64,000 nucleotides of DNA from Pyrocephalus nanus (lineage: Eukaryota > Chordata > Aves > Passeriformes > Tyrannidae), in the NCBI GenBank assembly GCA_038380795.1, contig CM076259.1, forward strand, positions 22,054,977-22,118,976, in the 5' to 3' direction. This document shows, in pieces, positions 1 through 10,806 of the stretch (within the stretch, counting starts at the first letter, position 1; each line of letters begins with the position of its first letter). Position numbers and translations under genes: made by a program. The notes beneath the pieces were generated by a model. It saw nothing but the letters and a program-made list of their open reading frames with translations, was not told the origin of the DNA and did not search any database.

Positions 1-1115
1 GCTGGGGTTGTCGCCCAGTGGGTTCTCCATGGCTGGTATGTTGTCTCTGCTGATCCTGATGGCAGCCCCACTGGGATGTCCTGCTCTGGGGCCGGCAGTG
101 ACTGGGAGTGTGGGGATGGGAGTACTTTGTATGTTTTGAGTGTGACGTGAGAGGCCTGTCAGGCTTATGGGGGTACCAAAAAGCTTCAGCCATATGGCTC
201 TTCACGTTGGAGCCGTGTGCTCCCTCTCCCTGTGCCAAGCGCCAGGAAATCTATGAATCAGATAAAAAAGTGTCATGATGGCCTGTTCTGCTCTTTGTGC
301 ACGTCTGAGTCCCATCTACCCACCAGCCTGACAGTAACCATGTCTGACTCTTGCTAAACACACATCCCTGGGGCTAAAAGCTGGAATCTGTGCTGCGTCT
401 GCTAAGTCTTGGCTAAATTCCCTGCTGAATACCCCTGGGAAGGTCGGCTTGTGTTCATCAGGTTGGAAAGCAGCTTTAAAAAAAAAAAAAACAAACACCC
501 TTTGGGATCTTCAAGCAAATCTGTAATATGAGAGAATTAACCTATTTTTAATGCACTGCCTGCTTTCCCCACACTCCCTTGCTGGCTCGAGGCTGGTTCA
601 TCTTTCAGAGCCAAACAATGCTTCGTGTGTTTCTGTTTGCTCAACGTTTAGAGGGGAGGCCTCCTTCTCTTCAGCGCTTTCTTAGCATTTTTTAATCATG
701 TTTATAAAGTCAAATACCTAAGTGACCAAAAGAGCGGCTAGAACTGCTTCTCTGCTCTGCAGGGTACTGAAATCTCCTCTTGAAGTCAATGGGGAGAGCC
801 ATGCTCTGCTGAAATCCTGATCAGAGCCCGGGCTTTAGCAAAGGGGAGGAGTGAGCCCCTTGCTTTATTACATAGCTCCTTTCACAGAGGCCCGGGGAAG
901 GAGGGGAGAGGTGTGGGGGGGGAGAATCTTTACACCCGTGGTGGGACTTCTGAAGAATTTACAGTCATCTTTCCTAGAGACACTAAAGATTTTATAGCCT
1001 TGGTACCAGTGGTTACAATGCCCTATGGAGCACAGAGCTGAGCGTATGCCAGGGACCCCTTCATCTCACCAGAGGCTGGAAGGTGGCCAGGGGCTTCACA
1101 CGGGGAAGTTTATTT
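1..1115. other. unique non-coding DNA
   Basis: I see no supportable gene here. The longest frames are about 60 codons and match nothing I recognise. A 14-base A run lies at 478-491. One partial copy of the dispersed CCATTGAAGTCAATGG-type motif is listed separately. The rest looks like ordinary avian intergenic or intronic sequence. Confidence 0.7.
772..828 (+). repeat. partial copy of dispersed TTGAAGTCAATGGGGAG-type element
   Basis: The stretch reads TCTTGAAGTCAATGGGGAG followed about 25 bases later by CCTGATCAGAGCCC. The same word order (CCATTGAAGTCAATGG-like core, then a GGATCAGGCC-like word) recurs near 10.8, 27.8, 49.5 and 53.5 kb. From memory this word pair is common in bird and reptile DNA. 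I cannot name the repeat family with certainty. The copy is degenerate and its ends are approximate. Confidence 0.4.
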
Positions 1116-1472
1116 CAGAGAGAGAAGGGAGTGAGGAAGCGGGAGGGAGAGAAGAGGGGAGAGAGGCTGAGCGGAGGGGGAGAGAGAAGGGAAAACAAAA
1201 GCATGTGAGATGGGAGAGCAAGGGAAGGAGGCAGGATGGAAAGCCAGGCTGGGGGAGCAGGGGGAGGCAGAGAAAGGAGAGGATGCCAGCGTGGGAGGAA
1301 TGAGAGACCCAGAGAGGAGGAACAGAAGGAAGAAATGAAAGGGAGGGAGAAAAACATCTTAAAAAGTGGCAGAGGGAGGAAATATGAGAAGAAGGAATAA
1401 CAGAAAAGGAGCCAGCCAGAGGGAAAGGAAGAAATAGCAAATACGAGGAAAGTTAGAATGCAGAAGAGGATC
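1116..1472 (+). repeat. GA-rich polypurine tract (low complexity)
   Basis: For about 360 bases the plus strand is overwhelmingly A and G, with only scattered pyrimidines. The open frames of 80-114 codons over it are compositional artefacts made of Glu/Arg/Gly/Lys on one strand and Ser/Pro/Leu/Phe on the other. Long polypurine tracts can form triplex DNA, but the interruptions here make that uncertain. Confidence 0.85.
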
Positions 1473-4400
1473 TGAGAGCAGGTACAAGAGGGAGGCTCAG
1501 AAGCAGCCTACAGCCCAGTCCCCCAGACAAACTCAGCACAGAAAATGAGGCTTTTCAGCAACTGTCCCCATTCTCCTGCCAAGTCTTTAAACTGAGGAGC
1601 CAGGGAGCATTTCTCTCTACCCAATTCCGTATAGACCTGCACACCCAGGCTCCTTGTGGGCAGATACAAAAATGAATATGCATCTATATATGCATGTGTG
1701 TGCACCTGTGTACGCACCCCTACCTACATGCATGTGCAAGCATGTTGTACATCCAACCATATGACATCCATGCTTTCCCTCTCTTCACACTTTTGTGCAC
1801 CTGCTGTGCATGTGTAGACTCTCCACGTACCTTCACCTGCCTCCACAGCCACCCACACACCCGGCTCGAGCTCCACTCCCTCTTCAGCTGGCTGCAAAAC
1901 AAGGCTTACACTTTGTGAAAAATGCTGAGGTTTGGCCGTTCAGGTTCATTCCATGCTGGGGAGAAAATGAGCCTTTAAGATGTTGGTTGCTCTTTTTTCT
2001 TTTTTCATGAGGCAAAAAAATCCACCAAAAAAATGAAGCCAGCAAGTGCTCCACCCCAGAGCACACGAAACACAGACATACATTTAAGGAATGGTTTCTA
2101 TGACCTGCTGGTCTGTAAATGCAGATTTAGTGACAATTGTAGTGGTCAGCCTGCTCATTTATGGACCTATGAGGCTCTGCACAAGATCCCTAGCCTAGGA
2201 GTTACCGAGCTATCAGGGTATAAGACAGTCAGTTGCACGTTCTTCATCCTAAATCTGGCAAAATCAATGTGGTAGCGTATCTCTGGAAGTAATGGGGCGA
2301 TTTCTGAGCACTGCATCTGATTGGTTTGCAGATGGGGGGAGTATTTGCTTGGGATTCCCACACAATGCTGAGCCTCCTGAGACCAGAGCCACGGCAAACC
2401 TGGGGCTCTCAGGACAGGGTGGATATAGAGCTACTGCCAACATCCACTGCCCATCACTGCATTCCTAAAGCACAGTGTGCCAACTTATTCTCCCAGAGGA
2501 TCAGCAACGATCATAAAATTCCTTTAAAGTGAGCATTGTGCTCAACATGCTTCTATCTCGTTATAATGAACACTAAGTGGTTTGAAGCAGAGATTTGCTA
2601 GACTTTTATAGGTGTGGTCAGAGCCCAGAAAGGGTAGGGAAGGAAAGGGCAAGAGACCTGGCAACCATATATTGGGATGAAGAAGCAACAGTGGTTTAAT
2701 ATTTTATTAAAATCCCTCCCCACAAGCTGTGCAAACTTTCTCCTATTACAAAAACACTGTACAAAGGCCTTGGGTGCTACATTGTTAATGGGTCTTTCTC
2801 ATACCGATGGTAACCACAGCTCTGTGCTGGAGGACTGAGCAAACCACCAGAGGAGGTAGATTTGTGCATGTCACCATTGCAGGAGCGTGTCCTGATATTT
2901 GAGTACCATAGCAGAGTCATGAGGATGCCAGGCAGGCATCCTCTCCATGTCAGTGTTAATGTCAGACCTCCTGTAGCACAGCTGCATGTTTTTGCATGCC
3001 TGGGGACATGCTGTCGCCTGCCATAATTTGGCATCAGTTGAGTCCCTTTGACTTGAGATGGATGAGATGTAGAGAGACAGACCTCCAGTTAGATGGCTGT
3101 TGGGGAACAGCTTGAGGAAGTGAGGCTTTTATTTCAAGACCTTCCAGATGTACTTTTCCTTCAGCTTGTAATTCAGCCTTTCACCTGTTTGGGGGGTGCT
3201 CATCTAATGCTACTGCCTTTTACAGTCTCCCTGTAAAACACCACTACTTCAGAAATACCCCTGTCCCCTTTCTCCCCACATTGTCTTTGATTTTTTTTTT
3301 TTTTTGCTTTCCTGTAGAATAACCAAGAAATGCGTAGAGTACAGTGCTTGGGTCAAGGTGGAGAAAGCATGAATCAGGAGAACAACAGGAGTACAAGCTG
3401 AGCACACCCTCTGTGTGGTGTCAATGAAAGTCAAATTTACTTTATATTTACTGTTCAGGCCCTGTTCTTGTTTGGTCATCAGAGGCAGCTGTAAAGTCAA
3501 GGCCGTCTGCTGTGGAGGTGTGTGGTCATTTCTGCTATGAGAGAGTACCAGTGAGCCTACATGTCTGGGCAGGAATAGGAAGGAACTGGCTCTTTTGCCA
3601 AGACTTTCTTGGTAATCCAAGAAATTCACCCACAAAAAATGCCAAATAAGTTCAAACTATAGTCCAGAGGGGCCCTGGCATCCTCAAGCCATAAACAAAG
3701 AAGAGAAATGGATCTGATAAAACGCTGCATTTCTGGTAGGCTTGGAGGAATGCTGTGTGCTTAGTACACAGGAGCTGGAATCTGCATGGCTGGGCACAGG
3801 TCTTTACTCTGGGGCCATGCACTACTGGCTGATTAAATCTTTTACTCCTGCTGGTGAATAATTATTCGCCTGATCTATTCCACCGTAGGCAGCAGGAACA
3901 CCTCATCAGTGACTTCTCCCCAAAAAGAATGGGGGTGCTCATTTCTCATCTCTACCTGGCCTTTGACAATGATGCTCAAGCCAAAGGTTTCATTGCCAGA
4001 TGTTGTCAGGGAAGTCCCCAAGTTCAGGGACCTGGCTCTTGCAGGTAAGGAGAGCACTGGGCTCCTGCTGCCTCCCAAAGGAACGAGCTTGGCACCTTGG
4101 GAGGTGTGGCCCAGGGCCTTAGTTCTGATGTTATTTTGTTCCCTGATTTTGGAAGGAGCAGTGGAAACAATTAGGTCTCTTAATTTCTCTGAGGCAAGAT
4201 CCAAATACAGAAAAGAATACATCTCCCAGGCAGGGAGAAGTGGGGAATTAACTGCCTTTTTTTGGATGAGATCAGAGAAAGCTGATTTATGAAGCAAAGG
4301 GAAAGCAAAGTGCTTTTATGGGTAAAATGTTCCCTGCTTATTTCCTTTCTGTCAGACTACGTTCCTCCCACGCTTCTGGCTGCGAGCTCGCTCCTTGGAA

Positions 4401-5560
4401 GCCTGTTTAAGCATTTCAGCATGTGATGATTTAACTGGGCATGGATTCTGACAGATCTTTGCAAAATAACATCACAGGAGTTGCTGGAGGTGACTGCCTA
4501 ATGCCGACGCAGAGCACGTTCAGGAGGACAAGGCTGGCAGACAGAAACCCAGCCATCCCTATGTGCTCACAGCCTCTCCCAGGGCACCTGAGTTCCAGGC
4601 CCCTAGGAGACACCCCTTACCATCCACTGGGATGGGGGGCACCTCACAACCTGCTCCTTCTGCTTGTCTCCCTCAAGGACATGGAGGCAAGGCCAGTCTA
4701 CAGCAGAGAGGGCTCGAGAGCTGGAGCCTCATGAAGAGCGGGGGCGTTTGGTTACAGCTCAGGCAGAGCGAGAGAAAGCTGAACAGGAGAGAAATTCAAG
4801 AAGTTGGGTGGGGAATGAGAAAGTTTCTGCAATTGAATTTCCACACACGGATCTTTCAGCTCCTGCCAATGTACATATAGGAAGGGATGAACTCAGGGGA
4901 ACTCAAGAGACTTATTCCTACTAAGGGATAATGTAGCAAGCAACTACTAATTTTGACTCACGGGATACCAGAACTACATCTGAGGCATCTTAAATATTGA
5001 TGATCAGGCTGTGCTCTCTGCCTTGACAGCATGGTTCCTAGTGACAAAGATGTCCAACAGTGGTAGGTACAGGTCCTGACAGATCTATCTGCAAAGATGC
5101 ATCTGCTGTGCCCATGGATCCACCCACCCATGCAAGCAGAGCCCAGTTTTCACCTGTATAGGTGCAGGCATCAATACTGTCTACACTGTCCAGAGGAATC
5201 TCAAATGGAACCACACTGGTGATCTGTGGAGCAGATGTAGCATGTTTTGCACACCCAACAGACCATTCTGGGAATTGCTGAAAGGTTTTGGTACAACTGG
5301 CTGTCACTTCTGCTCAGGCACCATCCTGCTGATGAGATATCAACCAGAAAATACTCCACATACAAGGACACAGTAAGGTCCAGGGACACTAACAATTCAA
5401 ACACTTGACATATCCTCACAGAATAAAATTAGCAAAAGAAGTGAAATGAAATTAATCCCCTGTGAAGTCAGGCAGAAGAGAAAAATATAGTTTAATAACT
5501 GATAATGATATCGAGAAGCCCCCATGCTCAGACACCAAACTGCGGTAGGTTTACAGGGAG
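1473..5560. other. unique non-coding DNA
   Basis: No supportable gene. A TG/CA-rich patch at about 1676-1745 contains two copies of TATGCAT, and a 15-base T run lies at 3291-3305. A sequence matching a strong 5' splice site (GCAG then GTAAGG) sits at 4040-4049. No convincing acceptor or recognisable coding sequence lies upstream of it, so I do not call an exon. The 127- and 140-codon frames overlapping it on opposite strands match nothing I know. Confidence 0.65.
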
Positions 5561-6020
5561 GAGGGGAGGGGTGGGAGGTGGGGGTAGGGAAGAGAAAGCT
5601 GTACGAATTGACCTCTCTCCCCCCTTGCCCCCTCCTTTTTCTTTAAATCCCCACCTAGTCAGGAGTGCTCATTAAGGATGGCTCTCGTTTCCCTAATTAG
5701 GCTGCCCCCTTCCCTTCACAGGGCTCCAGACCTCTGCCATTCAGCAATAACAAGAATAACAAGAAACTCGTTATTTTACAACCTGGGCTGGGGAGGAGGG
5801 GGGGAAGGAGAAGATGGCTTTGTGATGTGCTGCTTGGAGGAAAACCAGTATAGAAAAACCTGGGTCAAGGGAGGAGTCCCTCCTGCTAGCGAGACCTTGT
5901 CTGCTTTTAAACACCCTCTTGCCTGCATTAGAAGTAACCCTATAAGGAATGGGGATTTGGATTTTTTTTCCCCTTTTTTGCAGGCTCATTGTTGAAAGTT
6001 GTTTTTCTTTGTAGCAATCA
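5561..6020. promoter_or_regulatory. possible conserved enhancer with homeodomain sites
   Basis: A G-rich patch at 5561-5590 is followed by a block with CTCATTAAGG (about 5668) and the palindrome CTAATTAG (5693-5700). After these comes an A/T-rich run built from AATAACAAG words at 5744-5775. Clustered TAAT cores are typical of homeodomain-bound enhancers, but such clusters also arise by chance. No usable open frame exists. Enhancer status is inference and depends on cross-species alignment. Confidence 0.25.
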
Positions 6021-6737
6021 TATATATGTGCACTTAATTTTATGTGAAGAGTAACCTTTAGGGACTCTGACAAGACAAGAGCCATCCCAGCCCTGAACTG
6101 GGGAGGAGGAGGTGGTGGCAGTGGGATGCTCAGTGTGTTGATGTGGTCTTTATTAGGCACTCAGCAGCGAGAGGGAGGCTGGGATGGCTTGCCTCGGGGA
6201 GGGCAGCAGCAGCAGCAAGCCTGTTCTCAGCCTGGGTTTCCAAATTCACTTTTCCTCTCAAACGCAGATGCTGTGCACACTCACCCAGCCAGCGGGCCCA
6301 GCAGTGCCCCAACCATGCGAGGTGCCCCCCTCCCTGTTGCGATGGCCACCGCCTCGTGCAACTCTACCATCTCCACTCTGCATCCCGTGTGGCCCTGGCT
6401 GATGATCCTCTCTTTCACGGCATCCCGGCAAACCTTCTCACCAGTGGATGTTTTATTCACAAAGCTCCTGTGAAAAATAAAAACAGACAAGGAAACCTAT
6501 GCCTATTTTATACCCATAGAGCAAAGATAAGGGCAAGTGAAATGAGGGCTCTCTGACAGACTCTTCTGGGTCCCCAGTAAAGGATCAAGAGATGATCTTT
6601 CCTCTGAGTCGCATTGTGTAGCATCCCACCCCAGAAGTGAGCAAACCAAGTCAGCACGACCAAGCATGTGTTTAAGTGTTGTTCTAGATGAGGGGAAAAC
6701 AAATAAATGCTCACCACCTTGCAAAATAAGACGCTCC
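6021..6737. other. non-coding DNA next to the Ty3/gypsy relic
   Basis: Several overlapping frames of 60-137 codons cover this stretch on both strands, which is the pattern of chance open frames rather than one gene. None is recognisable. The minus-strand end of the neighbouring Ty3/gypsy relic may extend into 6500-6737, but I see no motif that proves it. Confidence 0.55.
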
Positions 6738-7260
6738 CTGAGCATTTGGAATTAATTTTGTCAAAACCAGCTTATCATCTCCATAAATTGCCACAAATCC
6801 ACTCCATTTTACAGAGCTAAACATTTCAACATTTTATGCACGTTACCAATTGAACCATCTTTGCTCAATTTATGCCTCATTTAAATAACTTATTACATCA
6901 GATATAGAGCTTTTTTTATAGTTCAGTTTTAAGTCTCTTTCTCATACTCTCTTTAAGACTTGTCTAAGTCTTTCAAGATGTTCTTTTAAGCCCTCAGTCC
7001 AAATTAAAACATCATTCACTGGAGCTTCAGCACTTAGCAGTTTCTCACAGATCTGGCAAATACTCTTTGAAATACCTTGGGAGCAGAACAAATGCCAAAT
7101 AGTGTCTGCCTTAACTTACACTTTGACATTTGAGAGCATGAATTTCCAAAATTCTGCCTCAGAAGTAGGTGCAGTCATGTAAGCAAGGGATCCTGAATTT
7201 TTCTGAGATGACAAATATCCCACAACAATGTCCTGAGGGATTTATGATATCAATTACTTG
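6738..7260 (-). mobile_element. Ty3/gypsy-like retrotransposon relic, reverse transcriptase fragment
   Basis: On the minus strand, bases 7099-7058 translate to FGICSAPKVFQRVF, which matches the conserved block before the catalytic centre of Ty3/gypsy reverse transcriptases (FGI-SAPEVFQ). After a frame shift, 7052-6945 is open for 36 codons and includes VNDVLIWTEG and LKEHLERLRQVLKRV. This matches the YVDD-containing block of the family (V-DDVLIWG, then EEHD-RLRQVL). After an in-frame stop, ERDLKLN follows, as in LKLN-EKC. A weaker echo of the FIPNLSE region ends near 6739. Upstream, a residue pattern like NGFW lies at about 7150, but roughly 25 residues expected between it and FGI are missing. 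The catalytic VDD reads VND, and stops and shifts are numerous, so the copy is dead and old. The gypsy assignment rests on motif order. A retroviral origin is less likely. Confidence 0.7.
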
Positions 7261-7760
7261 GATTTTTCCTTTCTTACAAATGATTGTTCATATTGTTTTC
7301 TAAATTCATGTTCATGCTTTAACTCAGTTACATCTGCTAACGGGTTTGGATTGTCCTGATTTTAAATAGACAAACAAGTATGCATCTGCTGGGACTGAGA
7401 TTCACGGTGCCAAACCCTTTTTAAACCCTCTTCTCTTCCTCCCACAAAAAAAATCCAAAGCCCAAAAAGACCCAAAGCCCCTCCAGATCTAGAGCAAGGT
7501 AAATTGCTTCAGCTGTAACATAGTTTTCTTGTGGTAGGTTTCTTTGTGCCAAAGGCCCAAAAGTTTGGGTCACTTGAAACATTTAGCAAATTTACATCAG
7601 TTTTGCTGACTTATTTTGACTTACAGAAAAGAAACCCTTGTCTGCAGTGATAGAAACACCCAACCTCCACTTAGATCTTCACCATTTTTCTGAAAGTAAG
7701 GTGTCTCAGCAAATCCAGAAGACTTAGGAAGAGTTGTTTGACCTTTGGCTGTGATCGGCT
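7261..7760 (-). other. AT-rich stretch, possibly upstream part of the gypsy relic
   Basis: Base composition here is the same AT-rich type as the neighbouring reverse transcriptase relic. On the minus strand a run at about 7265-7360 is open and includes NPNPLADVTELKHEHEF. A cysteine-containing piece near 7590 faintly recalls a zinc-knuckle region. Neither is strong enough to identify a domain. The element may extend to about 7750, or this may simply be flanking DNA. No LTR pair is visible. Confidence 0.25.
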
Positions 7761-9977
7761 ATCTCCCACCAAGAAACACTTAGCGAGGGTGCAGGCTGGA
7801 GAGAAGGTGTGTTACAGCTTCATGGACAGCCTGGGCTGGTGGAGCCTCTTCTAACCTATGGAAACATTCAGAGTGTTCAAGATTTTGCCTTTTCCTTCTG
7901 GTAAAATATGGCTTTTGCTTTTCCAGTTCTTCTGCCAAGAGGGGAACCTGGATATTTTGTCTGTGCTGATCCTCCAGCTGGGGCAAGGAGATGTCTTGGC
8001 CACAGCAGGACGGAAGAGAGTGCCCCGGATCATACATATGGTTTTACATCTCCTCTCCCTTCTCGTGTTTCAAGCAGAAACATGTGGCAGGTATCTTTAC
8101 AAGCAGGGGATATCTGCATTACACCAAGTGCATCTGCATTGCACTTGGAGGGGAGCCCAGAAGTTGCTTCCGAAGTCAGATTTGCTGTCTACACTGAAAA
8201 CAGTGGACATGGGAGTGTGGGAAGGACCTGGCATGCCCCTTGCTGATTTGGAGCCATCAGTATGGTTGCCCAGGGGCTGGTGGATTAAAAGCACAGTGTA
8301 TTTGCATCTACCCTGGGACCCCTGTGTTGAAGCTGGGCAGCACAGCTGGTGCTATTTCCTGGCAGCCAGAATCGCTCTTGTGCCAGTCACACGCTTTTTT
8401 CTCCTTAGTCAACTTATATACTTATATGCTGAGTGGGCTGGTTGGGATCACAGCTGTCAGATCAAGAGGCAGACACAGCCTGGCAGATCTCACATCTCAT
8501 GGAAGAAGAGGTGGTGGTAGAGGTGGAGGTGAGGGAGATCTTGCCTTCAGGCAACTACAGCACTGGCCCAGGGTCACCAGCATCACAATGCCCGCCACAC
8601 TCTCTCTAATATACAAGCACAATGGAAAGGGAGGCATTCCCAGCTGGGAAAAGGCAATTTGCAGCTATCTGAGATGTACTGGTTGGAACCCACCTGTGCA
8701 AACAGAGAGACGTCCCTAGTTGCTATTGACTAGCACTGATGTGGCAACACAGGCAGCTTTATTTGGTGAGAGGGGGGATAGAGAGAAAGGCCCCAAGTTC
8801 TTCTTCCGCCCTGCTCTGCTCCATCCTTGCTGCCCTGGGGCATATTGTCCCACTTTTTCCCCTGGAAGCACATGTGTCCGGTAGCACTGCAGTTATTTTT
8901 AGGCGGACTTGGCCAGCGTCCATAGTGGTGGTGGCTTTGGTGAGCCGGGAGAAGCAGACTTTTCTCTCCCTGCCTTTCAATGTTTGGAAACAGTGAGGCT
9001 GCCAAGGCAGCCCATCTACTGCTCTGCACTTCCAGCCTCTGGAAAGCGAGAGTGAGCCCTGAAAAGCCTGGCAAGCTGACTGGGAGAGCCTGCCAGGCAG
9101 CCGGCAGCACCCTGCCAACACCAACGGCTCCTTGCTGCCATCAGCCAGGGAAAGTCGGGCCAGGGGGATGGAGAAGGGGAAGCAGCAGAGGATGGAGAGG
9201 CTGGAAAATTGCACAGGTCCCCCTCAGGGACAGCCTTTTCATTTCCTGAGCCTGACTCTACATTTGTTATGGATGCAACTGCGGAGAGGGGCAGCACCCC
9301 CCAGCTCCGACAGCACAGATGTTGGAGCAGGAGGAGGTGGGGAAGGGAGAGGCATGCAGTCCCTATGGATTTTTTGTACACGTGTTTGAGGGGAAGGAGG
9401 CTGCTGGCATTGGCCAGGCTTGGACACCAGAGCGAACTTGCAAGTGGCAATGCAGTTGGCCTGGGCCAGGACAGTTGTGGGGCTCCACCGGGCTTCCTGA
9501 CTCCTGGTTTGGCCATCCCTGGTCAGAAGGAACCAAGACACCCCTCTATGGGTCAGAATGAAGAAACAAAGAACTGGAAGAACAAAGAAGGGATGATGCA
9601 GACCATGAACAAGGCTGGGTAGTGGGCAGCCCAGCACCTGGATAATGGAGGGATGTGCTCTATCATTGATGGAACAAAGACCAAGTCTAACATAGTCAGC
9701 AGCCCACTCAGCCAGCTGACAGTGATATTGCTATTTTTGCCCCAGCTACTTGAATCTCACCTCTGAATGAAACCAATTGTTTTTTTAAAAAAGGAGCAGG
9801 AGGCATGTTTTTCTACCAAAAGCTTTGCAAATACCAGGTTAGCAGGTCTAGGGCAGTGGCTGGAGGCCCCTTTTTCTCTCAGAGCCCCACCATTCCTGGC
9901 TCTGAGCCGTACCGCTGCCAAAAAGGCAAGGGACGGCAGGGTATGAAGGGGAGGGGGAAGGAAAAGAGGAGATGCAA
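7761..9977. other. unique non-coding DNA
   Basis: A 220-codon plus-strand frame (7858-8520) and 100-166-codon frames on both strands overlap extensively here. They show no recognisable domain, share no codon pattern, and have no splice or promoter context. I treat them as chance. A short GGT/GGA-rich patch lies at 8505-8535. Confidence 0.6.
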
Positions 9978-10005
9978 GTGTGTGCGCGCGCGTGTGTGTG
10001 TGTGC
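9978..10005 (+). repeat. (TG)n/(CG)n microsatellite
   Basis: A dinucleotide run of TG units is interrupted by CGCGCGCG in the middle (9985-9992). Alternating purine-pyrimidine DNA of this kind is the classical Z-DNA-prone sequence. It is short and probably length-polymorphic. Confidence 0.9.
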
Positions 10006-10149
10006 TGGGGGGAGATGGAGACATCGGGTAAGAACAGACCAGCTTTCAGAGTTTGGCTAACACCCTCTCCAGCCTCTTACTCAGCATACACGGGGTCCCA
10101 TGATCTGAGTAGCAGCCCCTCTCAAGCCATTGTGTGCCTGACCTGCTTA

Positions 10150-10530
10150 AATAAACGGTGTTATTTTAAGCAAGGGCAGTCGAGCATTTGCTGAAGGTCC
10201 TTCTCTTTCTTGCTCCTTTTCTCCCATCCTCCTTCCCCCCCTTTCCCGCTGCTTCAGTTTCCCCTCCCACCCCACTTTCCTTTACACAGCACGATTAATC
10301 CATCAAACCGAATGGGGGGGAGGAGGAGGGGCAATGAGCCCGCACTCCACTGAGCACTGAAGAGGCCCCCATTCATGGGTCAACAAAACCAGGGAGGACT
10401 CTTGGACTTAATCAGCCAAGGAGCGCTCCAGCCCTGGAGACAATTAACATCAAAGCAATGCAGGAGAAAGAGGAGACGGGACAGCCAGGAAGCCTGGAAA
10501 CCCACATACAAATCCCGATTAAAAAGGGAG
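10150..10530. promoter_or_regulatory. possible conserved enhancer with TAAT and TCF/LEF-like sites
   Basis: This block contains GATTAATCC (10293-10301, the word bound by OTX/PITX-type homeodomains), TAATC (10409-10413), CAATTAAC (10441-10448) and ATCAAAG (10449-10455, a TCF/LEF-like site). It also carries GA-rich and C-rich patches. Its density of clean motifs and lack of repeats make it a reasonable candidate for a conserved non-coding element. Conservation cannot be judged from this sequence alone. Confidence 0.25.
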
Positions 10531-10574
10531 GGAGGGAGGATGCTCGGCAGTGTGCAAGAGGAACTGATCCGCGC

Positions 10575-10716
10575 CTGCCTTTGGGAGTGGGAAACTGAGG
10601 TGTGAGGAGCAGGCAAGACTTGCTCGAGGCCAGTGTGTGGGGCAGCAGCATGAGCTTGCTGAGGGCAGGGTCCTGGTCTCCCAAATTCTGCTCAAACCCT
10701 CTTGCTGAGGCTGCCC
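10575..10716 (-). mobile_element. MIR-like (CORE-SINE) fragment, antisense
   Basis: Read on the plus strand this matches the reverse complement of MIR over its core. GTGGGAAACTGAGG is followed by AGGCAAGACTTGCTCGAGGCCA, where MIR has the word for 'gacttgcccaaggtca'. GTCCTGGTCTCCCAAA and CCCTCTTGCTGAGGCTGCCC then follow in the expected order and spacing. MIR-type SINEs are ancient in amniotes, and birds retain few, diverged copies. The ends are approximate. Confidence 0.65.
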
Positions 10717-10774
10717 TGGGGTCGGATCCCACACCATCAGCAGCTGTGGCACATATCCCTTACACTAGCTGAAG

Positions 10775-10806
10775 TTTCATGAACGTCAGTGGGACTAGGA
10801 TTAAGA
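10775..10806 (+). repeat. fragment of the dispersed GAAGTCAATGG-type element
   Basis: GAACGTCAGTGGGACTAGGATTA closely resembles the 3' half of the dispersed motif (GACTTCAGTGGGA-TAGGATTAG) seen elsewhere in the window. It is short and begins about 60 bases downstream of the MIR-like fragment, so it could be part of the same old insertion. Confidence 0.35.

Noticed and set aside
4040..4049. Strong splice-donor match GCAG/GTAAGG
   Set aside because: No supportable acceptor or coding exon upstream. A lone donor match is common by chance.
7858..8520. 220-codon plus-strand open frame
   Set aside because: No recognisable family. Other frames of similar length overlap it on both strands, as expected by chance in this composition.
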